Assembly: GCA_963575745.1 (NCBI GenBank)
Contig: CAUYUJ010004014.1
Coordinates: 272,861 to 336,860 of the forward strand
DNA from: Prorocentrum cordatum
Taxonomy: Eukaryota > Sar > Dinophyceae > Prorocentrales > Prorocentraceae
Direction: 5' to 3'
DNA length: 64,000 nucleotides
In this document: positions 21,284-32,313 of the stretch, in pieces
Layout of the letters: every line of letters starts with the position of its first letter
Position numbering within the stretch: position 1 is the first letter of the stretch
Translations under genes and position numbers: made by a program
Notes under the pieces: generated by a model
What the model was told of the DNA's origin: nothing
The model's input: only the letters and a program-made list of their open reading frames with translations
Database searches by the model: none

Positions 21284-22039
21284 TCTAAGGGACCTGAGGA
21301 CATTCCACTCAACGCCTCGCGGCAAGGAGGCGGATTTGGACAGACACATGTGCACACATGATACCATATTGATGCGTGTGCCTGTGTGCGTGTGCGTGTG
21401 CGTGTGTGTGTGTGCGTGCTAGCCAGCGTGGACCCCAATCAGTGCGTTGTTGGACTGTGTGCCGGGGGTGTAAGTATATAGATGTATGTATATTGTAAGC
21501 GATGTGGTGAAAGCTATGCCGTGTAGGTTGCCCGGTGTGAGATGCGGAGGTGGAACTCATGTGGTGTAGGCTGTGTCGTTTAAGTTGTGTTGCGTAAGCT
21601 AGGCAATGTGAACCGGAGGTGGAAGCTGTGGGGCGCAGGCCATGTGACGGCATCTATGGTTTGTAGACGTATGCTGTGTGAGCCAGGCGGTGCCGGTGAG
21701 CACGGGGCGCCCACCAGCCGCCCATGGGGCAGCAACGCGAGGCAACCTCGGCACACACCCCAGGCGCGGGACGTCCACGAGGCGGCACGGGGCGGGCAGG
21801 GGCGGCCACGCGGCGAAAACCCATGCGATTCGGCAAACTATTGGAGAAAGGAAAGCAAGAGCACCTAGATGCAGACAGCCTTCGAGGACTGTTGGCATGC
21901 ACTTGGATCTTGTAGACAGATATCTCTATCCACGTGGCAGACATCTGACACCTAGGTGTAGCTTTGCCTGCTGCTGTACACGGGCACAGACGTATGTCTA
22001 CATGTGTGTGCATGTACGAAAGAGCGTTCCCGTGGCACA
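21284..22039. other. No gene recognised; GT-rich
   Basis: A (GT)n/(GTGTGC)n microsatellite lies at about 21370-21420. GT-rich degenerate sequence (GTGTAGG, GTGTGAG words) continues to about 21660, then mixed DNA. Confidence 0.5.
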
Positions 22040-22562
22040 CTTCTCACTGAAAGGGGGGCCCCAGTTTCAAGCTTTCCCCCCCTCCTTTGGAAGGGGGAGC
22101 TGGGCTTCCGGAGCTACTCCCCCTGTTTTCTGTGCATATTGTAGCTAGGGGGGCCCTAGCTAAAGGGGGTGGGCTTGAAAGCTACCCCACCCTTCCCCCC
22201 CTTCTCGGGGCCCAGAGTAAGCCCGAGCTCCCCTTTTAAAGGGGGTCTTCCAAAGCTACCCCCCACCCCCCTTCCTTTTATTTGGAGGTTGCAGCTGGGG
22301 GGTCCCGAGCTACAGGGGGCGGAGGGCTTGGAAGCTACCCGGCCCTTCTTTTCGGGGTCTGGGGCAAGGCCGGGCTTTCTTTTCCAAATGGGGTGGGGGC
22401 TTCGAAGCTACCCCCCCTCCCCTCCTTCTGTTGACACCAGAAAGAGAGTGCGCAGGGGGTGGTCCCTCAGCGCGGTTTCTATGCGTACCAGGGTCGGAGA
22501 GCGTGGCAGGGGTGGCGCTTTCTCGACACCAGAGCGGCTCTGGCCGAAGGGGGGGCTTCAAC
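22040..22562 (+). repeat. Degenerate tandem repeat, about 85 bp unit
   Basis: Repeats of AAAGGGGGTGGGCTTGAAAG-like blocks followed by CTACCCC and TTCGGGGCC words occur about six times with indels. G-runs and C-runs dominate. Confidence 0.6.
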
Positions 22563-22564
22563 GC

Positions 22565-23340
22565 TACTTTTCTTCTTTGGTTTTCGGCGCCTTGCTGGTT
22601 TTCGGCGTACTTGTAGTTTTCGGCGGCTCTTTGGTTTGCGGCGGCTCTTTGGTCTTCGGCTCGCCAGAAACCAAAGGAGCGCCAAAAACCACAGGAGCGC
22701 CGAAAACCAAAGGCGCGCCGAAAACTAAAAGGGCGCCGACAACCACAGCCGAAAACCAAAGGAGCATCCAAAACAAACAGAGCGCCGAAAAGCTAAGGGG
22801 CGCCGACAACCAAAAAGCGCCGAAAACCTCACGAACGCCGAAAAGCAAATGGGCGCCGAAAATCAAAGGGGCGCAGAAGACCAAGAGGAAGACGAAAACC
22901 AAAAAAGCGCCGAGCAGAAAAAGGAACGCCAAAAACCAAAGACACACCGGAAACCAAAAGGGGCGCCGAAAACCACAGGGGCGCGGAACAGCCAAGGGGC
23001 GGGGAAAACAAGAAGGAGCGCCGAAATCAAAGGATCGCCGAAAACCAAGAGGGCGCCGAACAAACAACGGGGCGCCGAAAACCAAAGGGGCGCCGAAATC
23101 CAAAGGGGCGCCGAAAATCAAAAGGGCGCCGAAAACCAAGAAGGCGCCGAAGCTCAAAGGGGCGCCGGAACCCAAGAGGGCGCCGAAAAACAACAATGCG
23201 CCGAAAACCAAAGAGCGTGCAGAAAACCAAACCAAAAGGAGCGCCGGAAACCACAGAGCGCCGAAAAACAAAGGAGCGCCGACACCCAAAGAAGCGCCGA
23301 AAAGCAAAGGGGCGCCAAAGGTCCAAGGAGCTTCCAAGCC
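22565..23340. repeat. 18 bp minisatellite with orientation switch
   Basis: Units of GGCGCCGAAAACCAAAGG, about 35 copies. From 22565 to about 22662 they read in reverse complement (GGTTTTCGGCGCC), then switch to forward orientation to the end. The 18 bp period keeps one frame open and encodes Lys/Ala/Pro/Thr six-residue repeats (frame 22169-23503), which I regard as a by-product of the satellite. Confidence 0.88.
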
Positions 23341-23606
23341 CCCCCCCCCCTTCAGCTTCCAAGCCCACCCGGACAAGTCGACTGAGGAAATTTGCGTAGG
23401 CTCACTCGTTATCGGCATACGAGTGTGCCTGTGCAGTCCCTGGTCGGTTCACCAAGCGACCCGCGTGTCGCCGTGCATCTGTGACTCAGACGTCGACCAG
23501 TAGCTCCGACTGCGCGCACTCGGGCTTCGGGGCAGCACGCACGCGCTCTGTGCCCCGAGCAGTCTGCGCTCCAGGGAGCTCTGCTGCAGGGGGTGAGGCC
23601 AATACC

Positions 23607-23701
23607 CTTGGCATCACTCGGACGTGTGAATTTTTCCTTCGGCGAAAAAACACGCACGAAACCAAAAAAACACAGGGAATGCACGTCCGAGCGATGCCCA
23701 G
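23607..23701. mobile_element. MITE family A, copy A4 (internal deletion)
   Basis: Both ends are intact and the 4 bp TSD TACC is present (23603-23606 and 23702-23705), but the centre is about 35 bp short. In full copies two GGCGA words flank exactly the missing segment; here one GGCGA remains, pointing to a deletion between direct repeats. Confidence 0.9.
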
Positions 23702-23877
23702 TACCCCCCCCCCCAACAAAACAAACAAAAAAAACACCTCGAGGCGGTGCCGCGCAAGCGCGCCGCCACTGCGCGCGCACGTCGCCCCCCCCCCCACCCC
23801 CCCCCCCCCCCACACGAGACGAGCGACGCGCGCGCTCCGCCCTGGAGCATTTGGGGAGGTTGCGGGCGCGTTCCTCC

Positions 23878-24155
23878 GCCTCCTCCTCCTTCCTCCTCCT
23901 CCTCCTCCTCCTCCTCCTCCTCCTCCTCCTCCTCCTCCTCCTCCTCCTCCTCTCCTCCACCTCCCTCCCTCCTCCTCCTCCTCCTCCTCCTCCTCCTCCT
24001 CCTCCTCCTCCTCCTCCTCCTCCTCCTCCTCCTCCTCCTCCCCTCCTCCCTCCTCCTCCTCCTCCTCCTCCTCCTCCTCCTCCTCCTCCTCCTCCTCGTC
24101 CTCGTCCTCCTCCTCCTCCTCACTCCTCCTCCTCCTCCTCCTCCTCCTCCTCGGA
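23878..24155. repeat. Long (CCT)n microsatellite
   Basis: About 275 bp of CCT/CTC units with a few interruptions. A pure pyrimidine strand, able to form triplex DNA. Open frames across it encode Ser, Pro or Leu runs and are not genes. Confidence 0.97.
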
Positions 24156-24159
24156 GCAG

Positions 24160-24514
24160 CACCGCTCGGGGCACGACGTGCTGCAGAGCAGCTGTGCCAG
24201 ACGTTCGCTTGGGGGAGGGCGCGCCGTAGCGGTGCTCGGAGGTCGATAGACCTCCTACCTTGACGCGTCGATGAAGGAATGGGCCGTCTTCGGTTCGCGA
24301 GAGGGCGTCGCGGCCGTCATTTTTGCGGCTCCAGGTCCGTCGGTTTCGGTCCCAGGCCGCTTTCACCAAGGGGAGGTTTGCTAAAGGGAGGTTTGTCCAC
24401 CGCCGACGACGTACTGTAGAACAGCTGTACCAGACGTTCGGTTCGGGGAGGCCACGCCGTAGCGGTAGGTGCAGCGGCCCGAGCTCGCCCGGCGCTCCTT
24501 CTGCTTCGCTTTTT
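24160..24514 (+). repeat. Duplicated block before the 155 bp array
   Basis: The segment near 24183-24235 (CAGCTGTGCCAGACGTTCG) recurs near 24421-24465 (CAGCTGTACCAGACGTTCG), both followed by CGCCGTAGCGGT. No gene seen. Confidence 0.6.
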
Positions 24515-25770
24515 CCCGGAAAGGGCTTAGGCCCAGGGTTCTCTTTTAGCTGTTTACCCCCGGATCTGACGGCTGTAGGGCCGGCGAATTTCTTCTGCGA
24601 CAAATAACGAGGTCGCGTAGGGCCGGCGAATTAAAATTTGAGGATGTCTCGAGCGAAACGCTTGTTTTTCCCGGAAAGGGCTTAGGCCCAGGGTTCTCTT
24701 TTAGCTGTTTACCCCCGGATCTGACGGCTGTAGGGCCGGCGAATTTCTTCTGCGACAAATAACGAGGTCGCGTAGGGCCGGCGAATTAAAATTTGAGGAT
24801 GTCTCGAGCGAAACGCTTGTTTTTCCCGGAAAGGGCTTAGGCCCAGGGTTCTCTTTTAGCTGTTTACCCCCGGATCTGACGGCTGTGGGGCCGGCGAATT
24901 TCTTTTGCGACAAATAACGAGGTCGCGTAGGGCCGGCGATTTAAAATTTCAGGATGTCGAAACGTTTGTTTTTCCCGGAAAGGGCTTAGGCCTAGGGTTC
25001 TCTTTTAGCTGTTTACCCCCGGATCTGACGGCTGTAGGGCCGTCGATTTCTTCTGCGCTGTAGGGCCGTCGAATTTCTTCTGCGACAAATAACGAGGTCG
25101 CGTAGGGCCGGCGAATTAAAATTTGAGGATGTCTCGAGCGAAACGCTTGTTTTTCCCGGAAAAGGGCTTAGGCCCAGGTCTCTTTTAGCTGTTTACCCTC
25201 GGATCTGACGGCTGTAGGGCCGGCAAATTTCTTCTGCGACAAATAACGAGGTCGCGTAGGGCCGGCGAATTAAAATTTGAGGATGTCTCGAGCGAAACGC
25301 TTGTTTTTCCCGGAAAGGGCTTAGGCCCAGGCTTCTCTTTTAGCTGTTTACCCTCGGATCTGACGGCTGTAGGGCCGGCGAATTTCTTCTGCGACAAATA
25401 ACGAGGTCGCGTAGGGCCGGCGAATTAAAATTTGAGGATGTCTCGAGCGAAACGCTTGTTTTTCCCGGAAAGGGCTGAGGCCCAGGGTTCTCTTTTAGCT
25501 GTTTACCCTCGGATCTGACGGCTGTAGGGCCGGCAAATTTCTTCTGCGACAAATAACGAGGTCGCGTAGGGCCGGCGAATTAAAATTTGAGGATGTCTCA
25601 AGCGAAACGCTTGTTTTTCCCGGAAAGGGCTTAGGCCCAGGGTTCTCTTTTAGCTGTTTACCCCCGGATCTGACGGCTGTGGGGCTGGCGAATTTCTTTT
25701 GCGACAAATAACGAGGTCGCGTAGGGCCGGCGAATTAAAATTTGAGGATGTCTCGAGCGAAACGTTTGTT
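24515..25770 (+). repeat. 155 bp tandem array, eight units
   Basis: Units start with CCCGGAAAGGGC at 24515, 24670, 24825, 24974, 25155, 25309, 25464 and 25619. Each contains the paired words GGGCCGGCGAATT and ends with the GATGTCTCGAGCGAAACGCT motif. Unit 4 carries a short internal duplication (about 25035-25085). The unit is the head-plus-leader of the composite elements, so the array is a tandem amplification of that module. It runs straight into composite II. Confidence 0.93.
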
Positions 25771-26172
25771 CCCGGAAAGGGCGTGGGCCCAGGGTTCTCT
25801 TTTAGTAGGTAAACCTGTCCCCCGGTGCCAACTTGAGGGAGGCCGGCGAATTTTTTTCCCTGATAAATAACGAGGTCGAAGGAGGCCGGCGAATTAAAAT
25901 TTGAGGATGTCTCGAGCGAAACGCTTGTTTTTTGAAATCCCGATCGATAAATCACAGGGTGCGGGCCACTTTTTCGTGTGTTGAGGATGTCTCGAGCGAA
26001 ACGCTTGCTCCGCAGAGTTTGCCGAGGATGTCTCGAGCGAAACGCTTGTTTTGCAGAGCCGACCGCGACGCGGAAAAAAGCGCCCCGCCGCGAAGGAATT
26101 TCGATGATGTCTCGAACTAATTCCTTTGTTTTGTACGATTTCTGGAATTTTGGCAGGATGTCCGAGCGAAAT

Positions 26173-27140
26173 GCACGACCCCACCCTAGCAACGACAATA
26201 ACCCAGCACGAACACACCCACAGCACGATCCAGACCCCAGGCACGACCCCCACCCCAGCACGACCCCACCCCAGCACGACGATACCCAGCACGACCAACC
26301 CCGCACGACCGACCCAGCACGGACCCTACCCAGCCAAAGACCACACCTCAGCACGACCACACCCCCAGCATGACCACACCCCAGCACGACCACGCCCAGC
26401 ACGACCACGCCCCAGCACGACCACGCCCCAGCACGACCACGCCCCAGCACGACCACACCCCAGCACGACCACCCCCCCCAGCACGACCACCCCCCAGCAC
26501 GACCACACCCCAGCACGACCACACCCCAGCACGACCACACCCCAGCACGACCACACCCCAGCACGACCACTCCCCAGCACGACCACACCCCAGCACGACC
26601 ACACCCCAGCACGACCACACCCCAGCACGACCCGATCGATAAATCACAGGGTGCGGAGCACCCCAGCACGAACCCACCCCAGCACGACCCCACCCCAGCA
26701 CGACCCCACCCCAGCACGACCACGCCCCAGCATGACCACACCCCAGCACGACCACACCCCAGCACGACCACTCCCCAGCACGACCCCACCCCAGCACGAC
26801 CCCACCCTAGCACGACCACACCCCAGCACGACCACACCCCAGCACGACCCCACCCCAGCACGATCACACCCCAGCACGACCCCACCCCAGCAAGACCACC
26901 CCCCAGCACGACCGCACCCCAGCACGACCTTACCACAGCACGACCACACCCCAGCACGACCACGCCCCAGCACGACCACGCCCCAGCACGACCACGCCCC
27001 AGCACGACCACGCCCCAGCACGACCACGCCCCAGCACGACCACCACCCAGCACGACCACCCCCCCAGCACGACCACCCCCCAGCACGACCACCCCCCAGC
27101 ACGACCACACCCCAGCACGACCACTCCCCAGCACGACCAC
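26173..27140 (+). repeat. 16 bp satellite array, copy 2
   Basis: About 58 units of CCCCAGCACGACCACA and variants. The first 180 bp have many single-base indels; the rest is regular. Long open frames on both strands are satellite artefacts. Confidence 0.95.
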
Positions 27141-27164
27141 ACCGCCTTGGTTGAGTGGTTGCTT

Positions 27165-27316
27165 GTCGTCGTGGAATGTTTCGTGGGGTGTCTCGTGGAA
27201 TGTTTCGCGGGGTGTCTCGTGAAATGTTTCGTGAGGTGTCTCGTGGAATGTTTCGTGAGGTGTCTCGTGGGCTGTTTCGTGAGGTGTCTCGTGGGATGTT
27301 TCGTGAGGTGTTGCCC
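27165..27316 (+). repeat. 24 bp array, copy 2
   Basis: Tandem GAGGTGTCTCGT / GGAATGTTTCGT 12-mers, as at 20290. Confidence 0.9.
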
Positions 27317-27390
27317 AGTTGGGTATCATGAAAACGTGCCCATGCTCCACATGTCTATATCCCTTTCCGGGTTCGTGGGTCCATCATGTT

Positions 27391-27551
27391 CCCGGAAAGG
27401 GCTTAAGCCTAGGGTTCTCTTTTAGTATGTAAACATGTCCCCCGGTGCCTGCTTGAAGGAGGCCGGCGAATTTTTTCCCTGATAAATAACGAGGTCGAAG
27501 TAGGCCGGCGAATTAAAATTTGAGGATGTCTCGAGCGAAACGCTTGTTTTT
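27391..27551 (+). repeat. Single head-leader unit between composites II and III
   Basis: One 161 bp unit starting CCCGGAAAGGGC and ending in the GATGTCTCGAGCGAAACGCT motif. Its head abuts the tail of composite II, creating an 11 bp perfect stem (27361-27371 with 27391-27401) around a 19-base loop. Confidence 0.88.
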
Positions 27552-27949
27552 CCCGGAAAGGGCGGGGGCCCAGGGTTCTCTTTTAGTAGGTAAACCTGTC
27601 CCCCGGTGCCAACTTGAGGGAGGCCGGCGAATTTTTTCCCTGATAAATAACGAGGTCGAAGGAGGCCGGCGAATTAAAATTTGAGGATGTCTCGAGCGAA
27701 ACGCTTGTTTTTGAAATCCCGATCGATAAATCACAGGGTGCGGGCCACTTTTTCGTTTGTTGAGGATGTCTCGAGCGAAACGCTTGCTCCGCAGAGTTTG
27801 CCGAGGATGTCTCGAGCGAAACGCTTGTTTTGCAGAGCCGACAGCGACGCGGAAAAGCGCCCCGCGCGAAGGAATTTCGATGATGTTTCGACTAATTTGT
27901 TTGTTTTTGTACGATTTCCTGGAATTTTGGCAGGATGTCTCGAGCGAAA

Positions 27950-28980
27950 TGCAAGACCCCACCCTAGCACGACCATACCCCAGCACGACCACACCCCAGC
28001 ACGACCAGACCCCAGCACGACCCCACCCCAGCACGACCCCACCCCAGCACGACCATACCCCAGCACGACCACACCCCAGCACGACCCGACCCCAGCACGA
28101 CCATACCCCAGCAAGACCACACCCCAGCACGACCACACCCCAGCACGACCACACCCCAGCACGACCCCACCCCAGCACGACCACGCCCCAGCACGACCAC
28201 GCCCCAGCACGACCACGCCCCAGCACGACCACCCCCAGCACGACCACCCCCCCAGCACGACCACCCCCCAGCACGACCACCCCCCAGCACGACCACACCC
28301 CAGCACGACCACACCCCAGCACGACCACACCCCAGCACGACCCCACCCCAGCACGAGCCCACCCCAGCACGACCACACCCCAGCACGACCACACCCCAGC
28401 ACGACCCCACCCAAGCACGACCACACCCCAGCACGACCACGCCACAGCACGACCACTCCCCAGCACGACCCCGCCCCAGCACGAGCCCACCCCAGCACGA
28501 CCACACCCCAGCACGACCACGCCCCATGCCCGACCACGCACCAGCACGACCACCCCCCAGCATGACAACCCCCAGCACGACCACCCCCCAGCACGACCAC
28601 CCCCCAGCGCGACCAACCCCAGCGCGACACTCCCCAGCAGACCCACACCCCAGCACGCCCACACCCAGCACGACCACACCCCAGCAGACCACACCCACAG
28701 CACACCCCACCCCAAGCACGACCCCCCCCAGCACGACCCCACCCTAGCAAGACCACACCCCAGCACGACCACCCCCCAGCACGACCACCCCACAGCACGA
28801 CCACACCCCAGCACGACCACGCCCCAGCACGACCACGCCCCAGCACGACCACGCCCCAGCTCGACCACGCCCCAGCACAACCACCCCCCAGCACGACCAA
28901 CCCCCCAGAACGACCACACCCCAGCACGACACCCCAGCACGACCACACCCCAGCTGACCACTCCCCAGCAGGACCACACC
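27950..28980 (+). repeat. 16 bp satellite array, copy 3
   Basis: About 63 units. The last 400 bp are irregular, with deletions and substitutions (CCCAGCGCGACC, CCCAGCAGACC), while the front half is near-perfect. Confidence 0.95.
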
Positions 28981-29017
28981 GCCTGGTTGAGTGGTTGCAG
29001 TGTTTGCCTTTCGTCGT

Positions 29018-29163
29018 GGAATGTTTATGTGGCTGGGGTGTCTCGTGGAATGTTTCGCGGGGTGTCTCGTGGAATGTTTCGTGAGGTGTCTCGCGGAATG
29101 TTTCGTGAGGTGTCTCGTGGGATGTTTCGTGAGGGGTCTCGTGGGATGTTTCGTGAGGTGTTG
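29018..29163 (+). repeat. 24 bp array, copy 3
   Basis: Same GAGGTGTCTCGT / GGAATGTTTCGT structure, directly before the tail GTTGGGTATCGTGAAAACGT. Confidence 0.9.
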
Positions 29164-29549
29164 CCCCGTTGGGTATCGTGAAAACGTGCCCATGCTCCAC
29201 ATGTCTATATCCCTTTCCGGGTTCGTGGGTCCATCATGTTCCCGGAAAGGGCTTAGGCCCAGGGTTCTCTTTTAGCTGTTTACCCCCGGATCTGACGGCT
29301 GTGGGGCCGGCGAATTTCTTTTGCGACAAATAACGAGGTCGCGTAGGGCCGGCGATTTAAAAATTGAGGATGTCTCGAGCGAAACGCTTGTTTTTCCCGG
29401 AAAGGGCTTAGGCCTAGGGTTCTCTTTTAGCTGTTTACCCCCGGATCTGACGGCTGCAGGGCCGGCGAATTTCTTCTGCGACAAATAACGAGGTCGCGTA
29501 GGGCCGGCGAATTAAAATGTGAGGATGTCCTTAGCGAAACGCTTGTTTT

Positions 29550-30290
29550 TCAGAATTGATTGAGGATGTCTCGAGCGAAACGCTTGTTTCATGTTATAGG
29601 TTGTCCTCTCCTGGGGACCAGAATTTAGAGGATCTCTCAAGTGAAATGCTTGGTTTCACGTGCCCGGGTCTTGAGGATGTCTCGAGCGAGACGCTTGGTC
29701 TCACGCCTCCAGGTTGCCCAGGCAGAGGTCAAGCGCCAGGATTTGTTGAGGATGTCTCGAGCGAGACGCTTGGTTTCACGCGTCCTCGTCGCCCAGGCGG
29801 ATGTCTAGCATGAGGATGTGTTGAGGAAGTCTCGATCGAGATGCTTGTTTGCACGTGTCCAGGTTGCCCAGGCGGATGCCTAGCATGAGGATGTGTTGAG
29901 AATGTCTCGAGAGATATGCTTGTTTCACGTGTCCAGGTCGCCCAGGCGGATGTCTAACATGAAGATGTGTTGAGGATGTCTCGAGCGAGACGTTTGCTTT
30001 CACGTGTCCAGGTCGCCCAGGCGGATGTCTAGAATGAGGAGGTGTTCAAAACGTCTCGAGCGAAACGCTTGTTTTCACGTGCCCAGGTCACCCAGGCGGA
30101 CGTCTCACATGAAGATGTGTCGAGGATGTATCGAGCGAACTACTTGTTTTCACGTGTCCAGTTCGCCCAGGCGGATGTCTAGCATGAGAATGTGTTGAGG
30201 ATGTGTTGAGCGAAACGTTTGTTTCACGTGTCCAGGTCGCTCAGGCGGATGTCTAGAATAAGGATTTTGACAGGATGTCTCGAGCGAAAC
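29550..30290 (+). repeat. 75 bp tandem array
   Basis: Units of 74-76 bp combine GATGTCTCGAGCGA(A/G)ACGCT with CACGTGTCCAGGTCGCCCAG and GCGGATGTCTAGCATGAGGA. About nine diverged units. Related arrays lie at 43970-44390 and 47290-47880. Confidence 0.88.
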
Positions 30291-30299
30291 GCTTGTCCC

Positions 30300-31060
30300 C
30301 AGCACGTTCCGTAGCGCGTCCCCTTGGCACGTCCCGCGGTGCGTCCCCATGGCACGTCCCCCATGTCGCTTGGCGCGTCCCTTGAGACGTTCCGCGGCGC
30401 GTCCTCCTGGCATGTCCCCCTGTCAATTAGCTTTGCGGCAGATACTATGTGTTCAGGCAGCTCGAGCTTAAGATCCAGATCAGTTCGGTCTGGACTCGGA
30501 TGCAAAGGAGGACTCGATCCACGACGCTATAGAGCACAACCGCGGCATGGCACATCGCAATTCAGCACGGTGCAGCACAGCACAGACTTCGGCTCGGTAC
30601 ATCAAGATCGATACAATCAGCATTGCAATTTGGCACGTTCCTTGGCACGTTCCGTGGGGCGTCCCTTGTCGAGTCCCCCTGGTACGTCGCGTGGCGCGTC
30701 CCCTGGCACACTCCGTGGCACATCCATTGGCACGTTCCGTAGTGCGTTCCCTTGACATGTCCTACGGTGCGACCCCATGGCACGTCCCCTGGCACGTCGC
30801 CTGGCGCGTCCCTTGGGACGTTTCGCGGCGCGTCCTCCTGGCATGTCCCCTTGTCAATTAGCTCTGCGGCAGATACTATGTGTTCAGGCAGCTCGAGCTT
30901 AAGATCCAGATCAGTTCGGTCAGGACTCGGATGCAAAGGAGGACTCGATCCACGACGCTATAGAGCACAACCGCGGCATGGCACATCGCAATTCAGCACG
31001 GTGTAGCACAGCACAGCCCTCGGCACGGTACATCAAGATCGATACAATCAGCATTGCACT
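30300..31060 (+). repeat. 12 bp arrays and two core copies
   Basis: 12 bp units of TGGCACGTCCCT (30300-30415 and 30650-30845) each lead into a core of about 220 bp containing GCAGCTCGAGCTTAAGATCC, then CAGTTCGGTC, GACTCGATCCAC, AGAGCACAACCGCGGCATGG and CATCAAGATCGATAC. Core copies recur in most composites of the window. Confidence 0.88.
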
Positions 31061-31229
31061 TGCCCGTCACCCAATCAGGTGTCTTTGAAAACGTTGCCAT
31101 GCGTTACATTTCTATATTCCTTTCCGGGTTCGTGGGTCGATCATGTTGCCGTGCCGGTCACGGCGTCGTGAGATTCAGTGGCCCCGCGCGCCACGTATCT
31201 CTTCCCAATAAGACATACATGTATAGAGA

Positions 31230-31240
31230 CGTATAGATGC

Positions 31241-31271
<31 letters not shown>

Positions 31272-31312
31272 GATGTATATATAAATATATATATATATAC
31301 ATAGCTATAGAG
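31230..31312. repeat. (TA)n microsatellite
   Basis: TATATATA tracts with ATGTATA interruptions, the most AT-rich stretch in the window. Confidence 0.92.
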
Positions 31313-31527
31313 ATACACACCTATAATGTGTATGCACCGGTATGTCCTCCTGCGTCCCAGCGAGCCCTCCTCCCCGGGCAGCCGGGGCGCTGCGCCGCGC
31401 CAGGCGCCGGAGTCGCCCTCCCTAGGAGCGAGGCGCGGCGCCCAGAGGTCGCAGCGCGAGGCGGGTCCCGCGCCGTGCGGGCGAGAGAGGGGGGGGGCAA
31501 CGACACGATCTGGTGGGCCCCAACAGG

Positions 31528-31655
31528 AGGAGGAGGAGGAGGAGGAGGAGGAGGAGGAAGAGGAGGAAGGGGAGGAAGAGTACGAGGAGGACGACACTGA
31601 GGCGGAGGAGGAGGAGGAGGAGGAGGAGGAGGAGGAGGAGGAAGGGGAGGAGGAC
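31528..31655. repeat. (GGA)n microsatellite
   Basis: Two GGA tracts separated by a short GAAGAGTACGAGGAGGACGA spacer. Together with the TA tract it separates composite IV from the partial composite at 31805. Confidence 0.93.
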
Positions 31656-31804
31656 GACACTTCCGTGGGGGTGCACCACTTCGTGGGGGTAGCTCCACTT
31701 CGTGCCTCGAGGCACGGTGGCCGATATGTAGGACGGTCGAGTGTCGGGAATTGGCCAGCGATGGTCCCATTTTGAAAATGGTCGGCCATCCATCCCGTCC
31801 ATCC

Positions 31805-32313
31805 TCCTCAGCATTGCAATTTGGCGCGTTCCGTGGCGAGTCCCCCTGGCACCTCGCGCGGCGCGTCCCTTGGCACGTCCCGTGGCACGTCCATTGGCAC
31901 GTTCCGTAGCGCGTCCCTTTGGCACGTCCCGCGGTGCGTCCCCGTGGCACGTCCCTTGGCACGTCGCTTGGCGCGTCCCTTGGGACTTTTCGCGGCGCGT
32001 CCTCCTGGCATGTCCCCCTGTCAATTAGCTCTGGGGCAGCTACGATGTGCTCAGGCAGCTCGAGCTTGAAATCCAGATCAGTTCGGTCAGGACTCGCATG
32101 CAAAGGAGGACTCGATCCACAACGCTATAGAGCACAACCGCGGCATGGCACATCGCAGTTCAGCACGGCGCAGCACAGCACAGCCCTCGGCACGGTACAC
32201 CAAGATCGATACATTCAGCATTGCATGTGCCCGTCGCCCCATCGGGTGTCTGCGAAACGTTGCCATGCCTTCCATGTTAGTTTTCCTTTCCAGGTTCGCG
32301 TCGATCATGTCAA
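31805..32313 (+). repeat. Partial composite: 12 bp array, core, tail
   Basis: A 12 bp array (31825-32010) and one core (32010-32232) are followed by a diverged tail (CCTTTCCAGGTTCGCGTCGA). No head is present upstream; the 5' side is a GGA microsatellite region. Confidence 0.8.

Larger units (their letters stand above)
25771..27390 (+). repeat. Composite element II
   Basis: Head at 25771, leader nearly identical to that of composite I, 16 bp satellite (26173-27140), 24 bp array (27165-27316) and a tail with CCCTTTCCGGG at 27361-27371. Inside the satellite, 26631-26656 is a fragment of the leader (GATCGATAAATCACAGGGTG), so the array has recombined with leader sequence. The satellite is noisier than in copies I and III. 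Confidence 0.85.
27552..29240 (+). repeat. Composite element III
   Basis: Head at 27552, leader, 16 bp satellite (27950-28980), 24 bp array (29018-29163), tail with CCCTTTCCGGG at 29211-29221. It is followed at 29241 by another head, giving a second tail-head stem. Confidence 0.86.
29241..31150 (+). repeat. Composite element IV (75 bp array, two 12 bp + core blocks, tail)
   Basis: Two 155 bp-type units (29241-29550), then a 75 bp array (29550-30290), a 12 bp array with core copy 1 (core 30415-30645), a second 12 bp array with core copy 2 (core 30845-31060), and the tail (31064-31148; here CCTTTCCGGG). The same head has thus been combined with different satellites from those of composites I-III. 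Confidence 0.8.

Noticed and set aside
22169-23503. A 444-codon Lys/Pro/Ala-rich open frame that looks like a histone-tail or linker-type protein
   Set aside because: It is generated by the 18 bp minisatellite (a multiple of 3), and the strand of the units switches within it.
23878-24155. Poly-Ser/Pro/Leu proteins over the CTC tract
   Set aside because: Pure microsatellite translation in all three frames.
25650-27350. A 566-codon minus-strand open frame, and similar frames of 401-489 codons at 19069-20274 and 27513-29200
   Set aside because: They run through the 16 bp satellite, whose units lack stop codons in most frames on both strands. The peptides are 16-residue periodic and exist in several frames at once.
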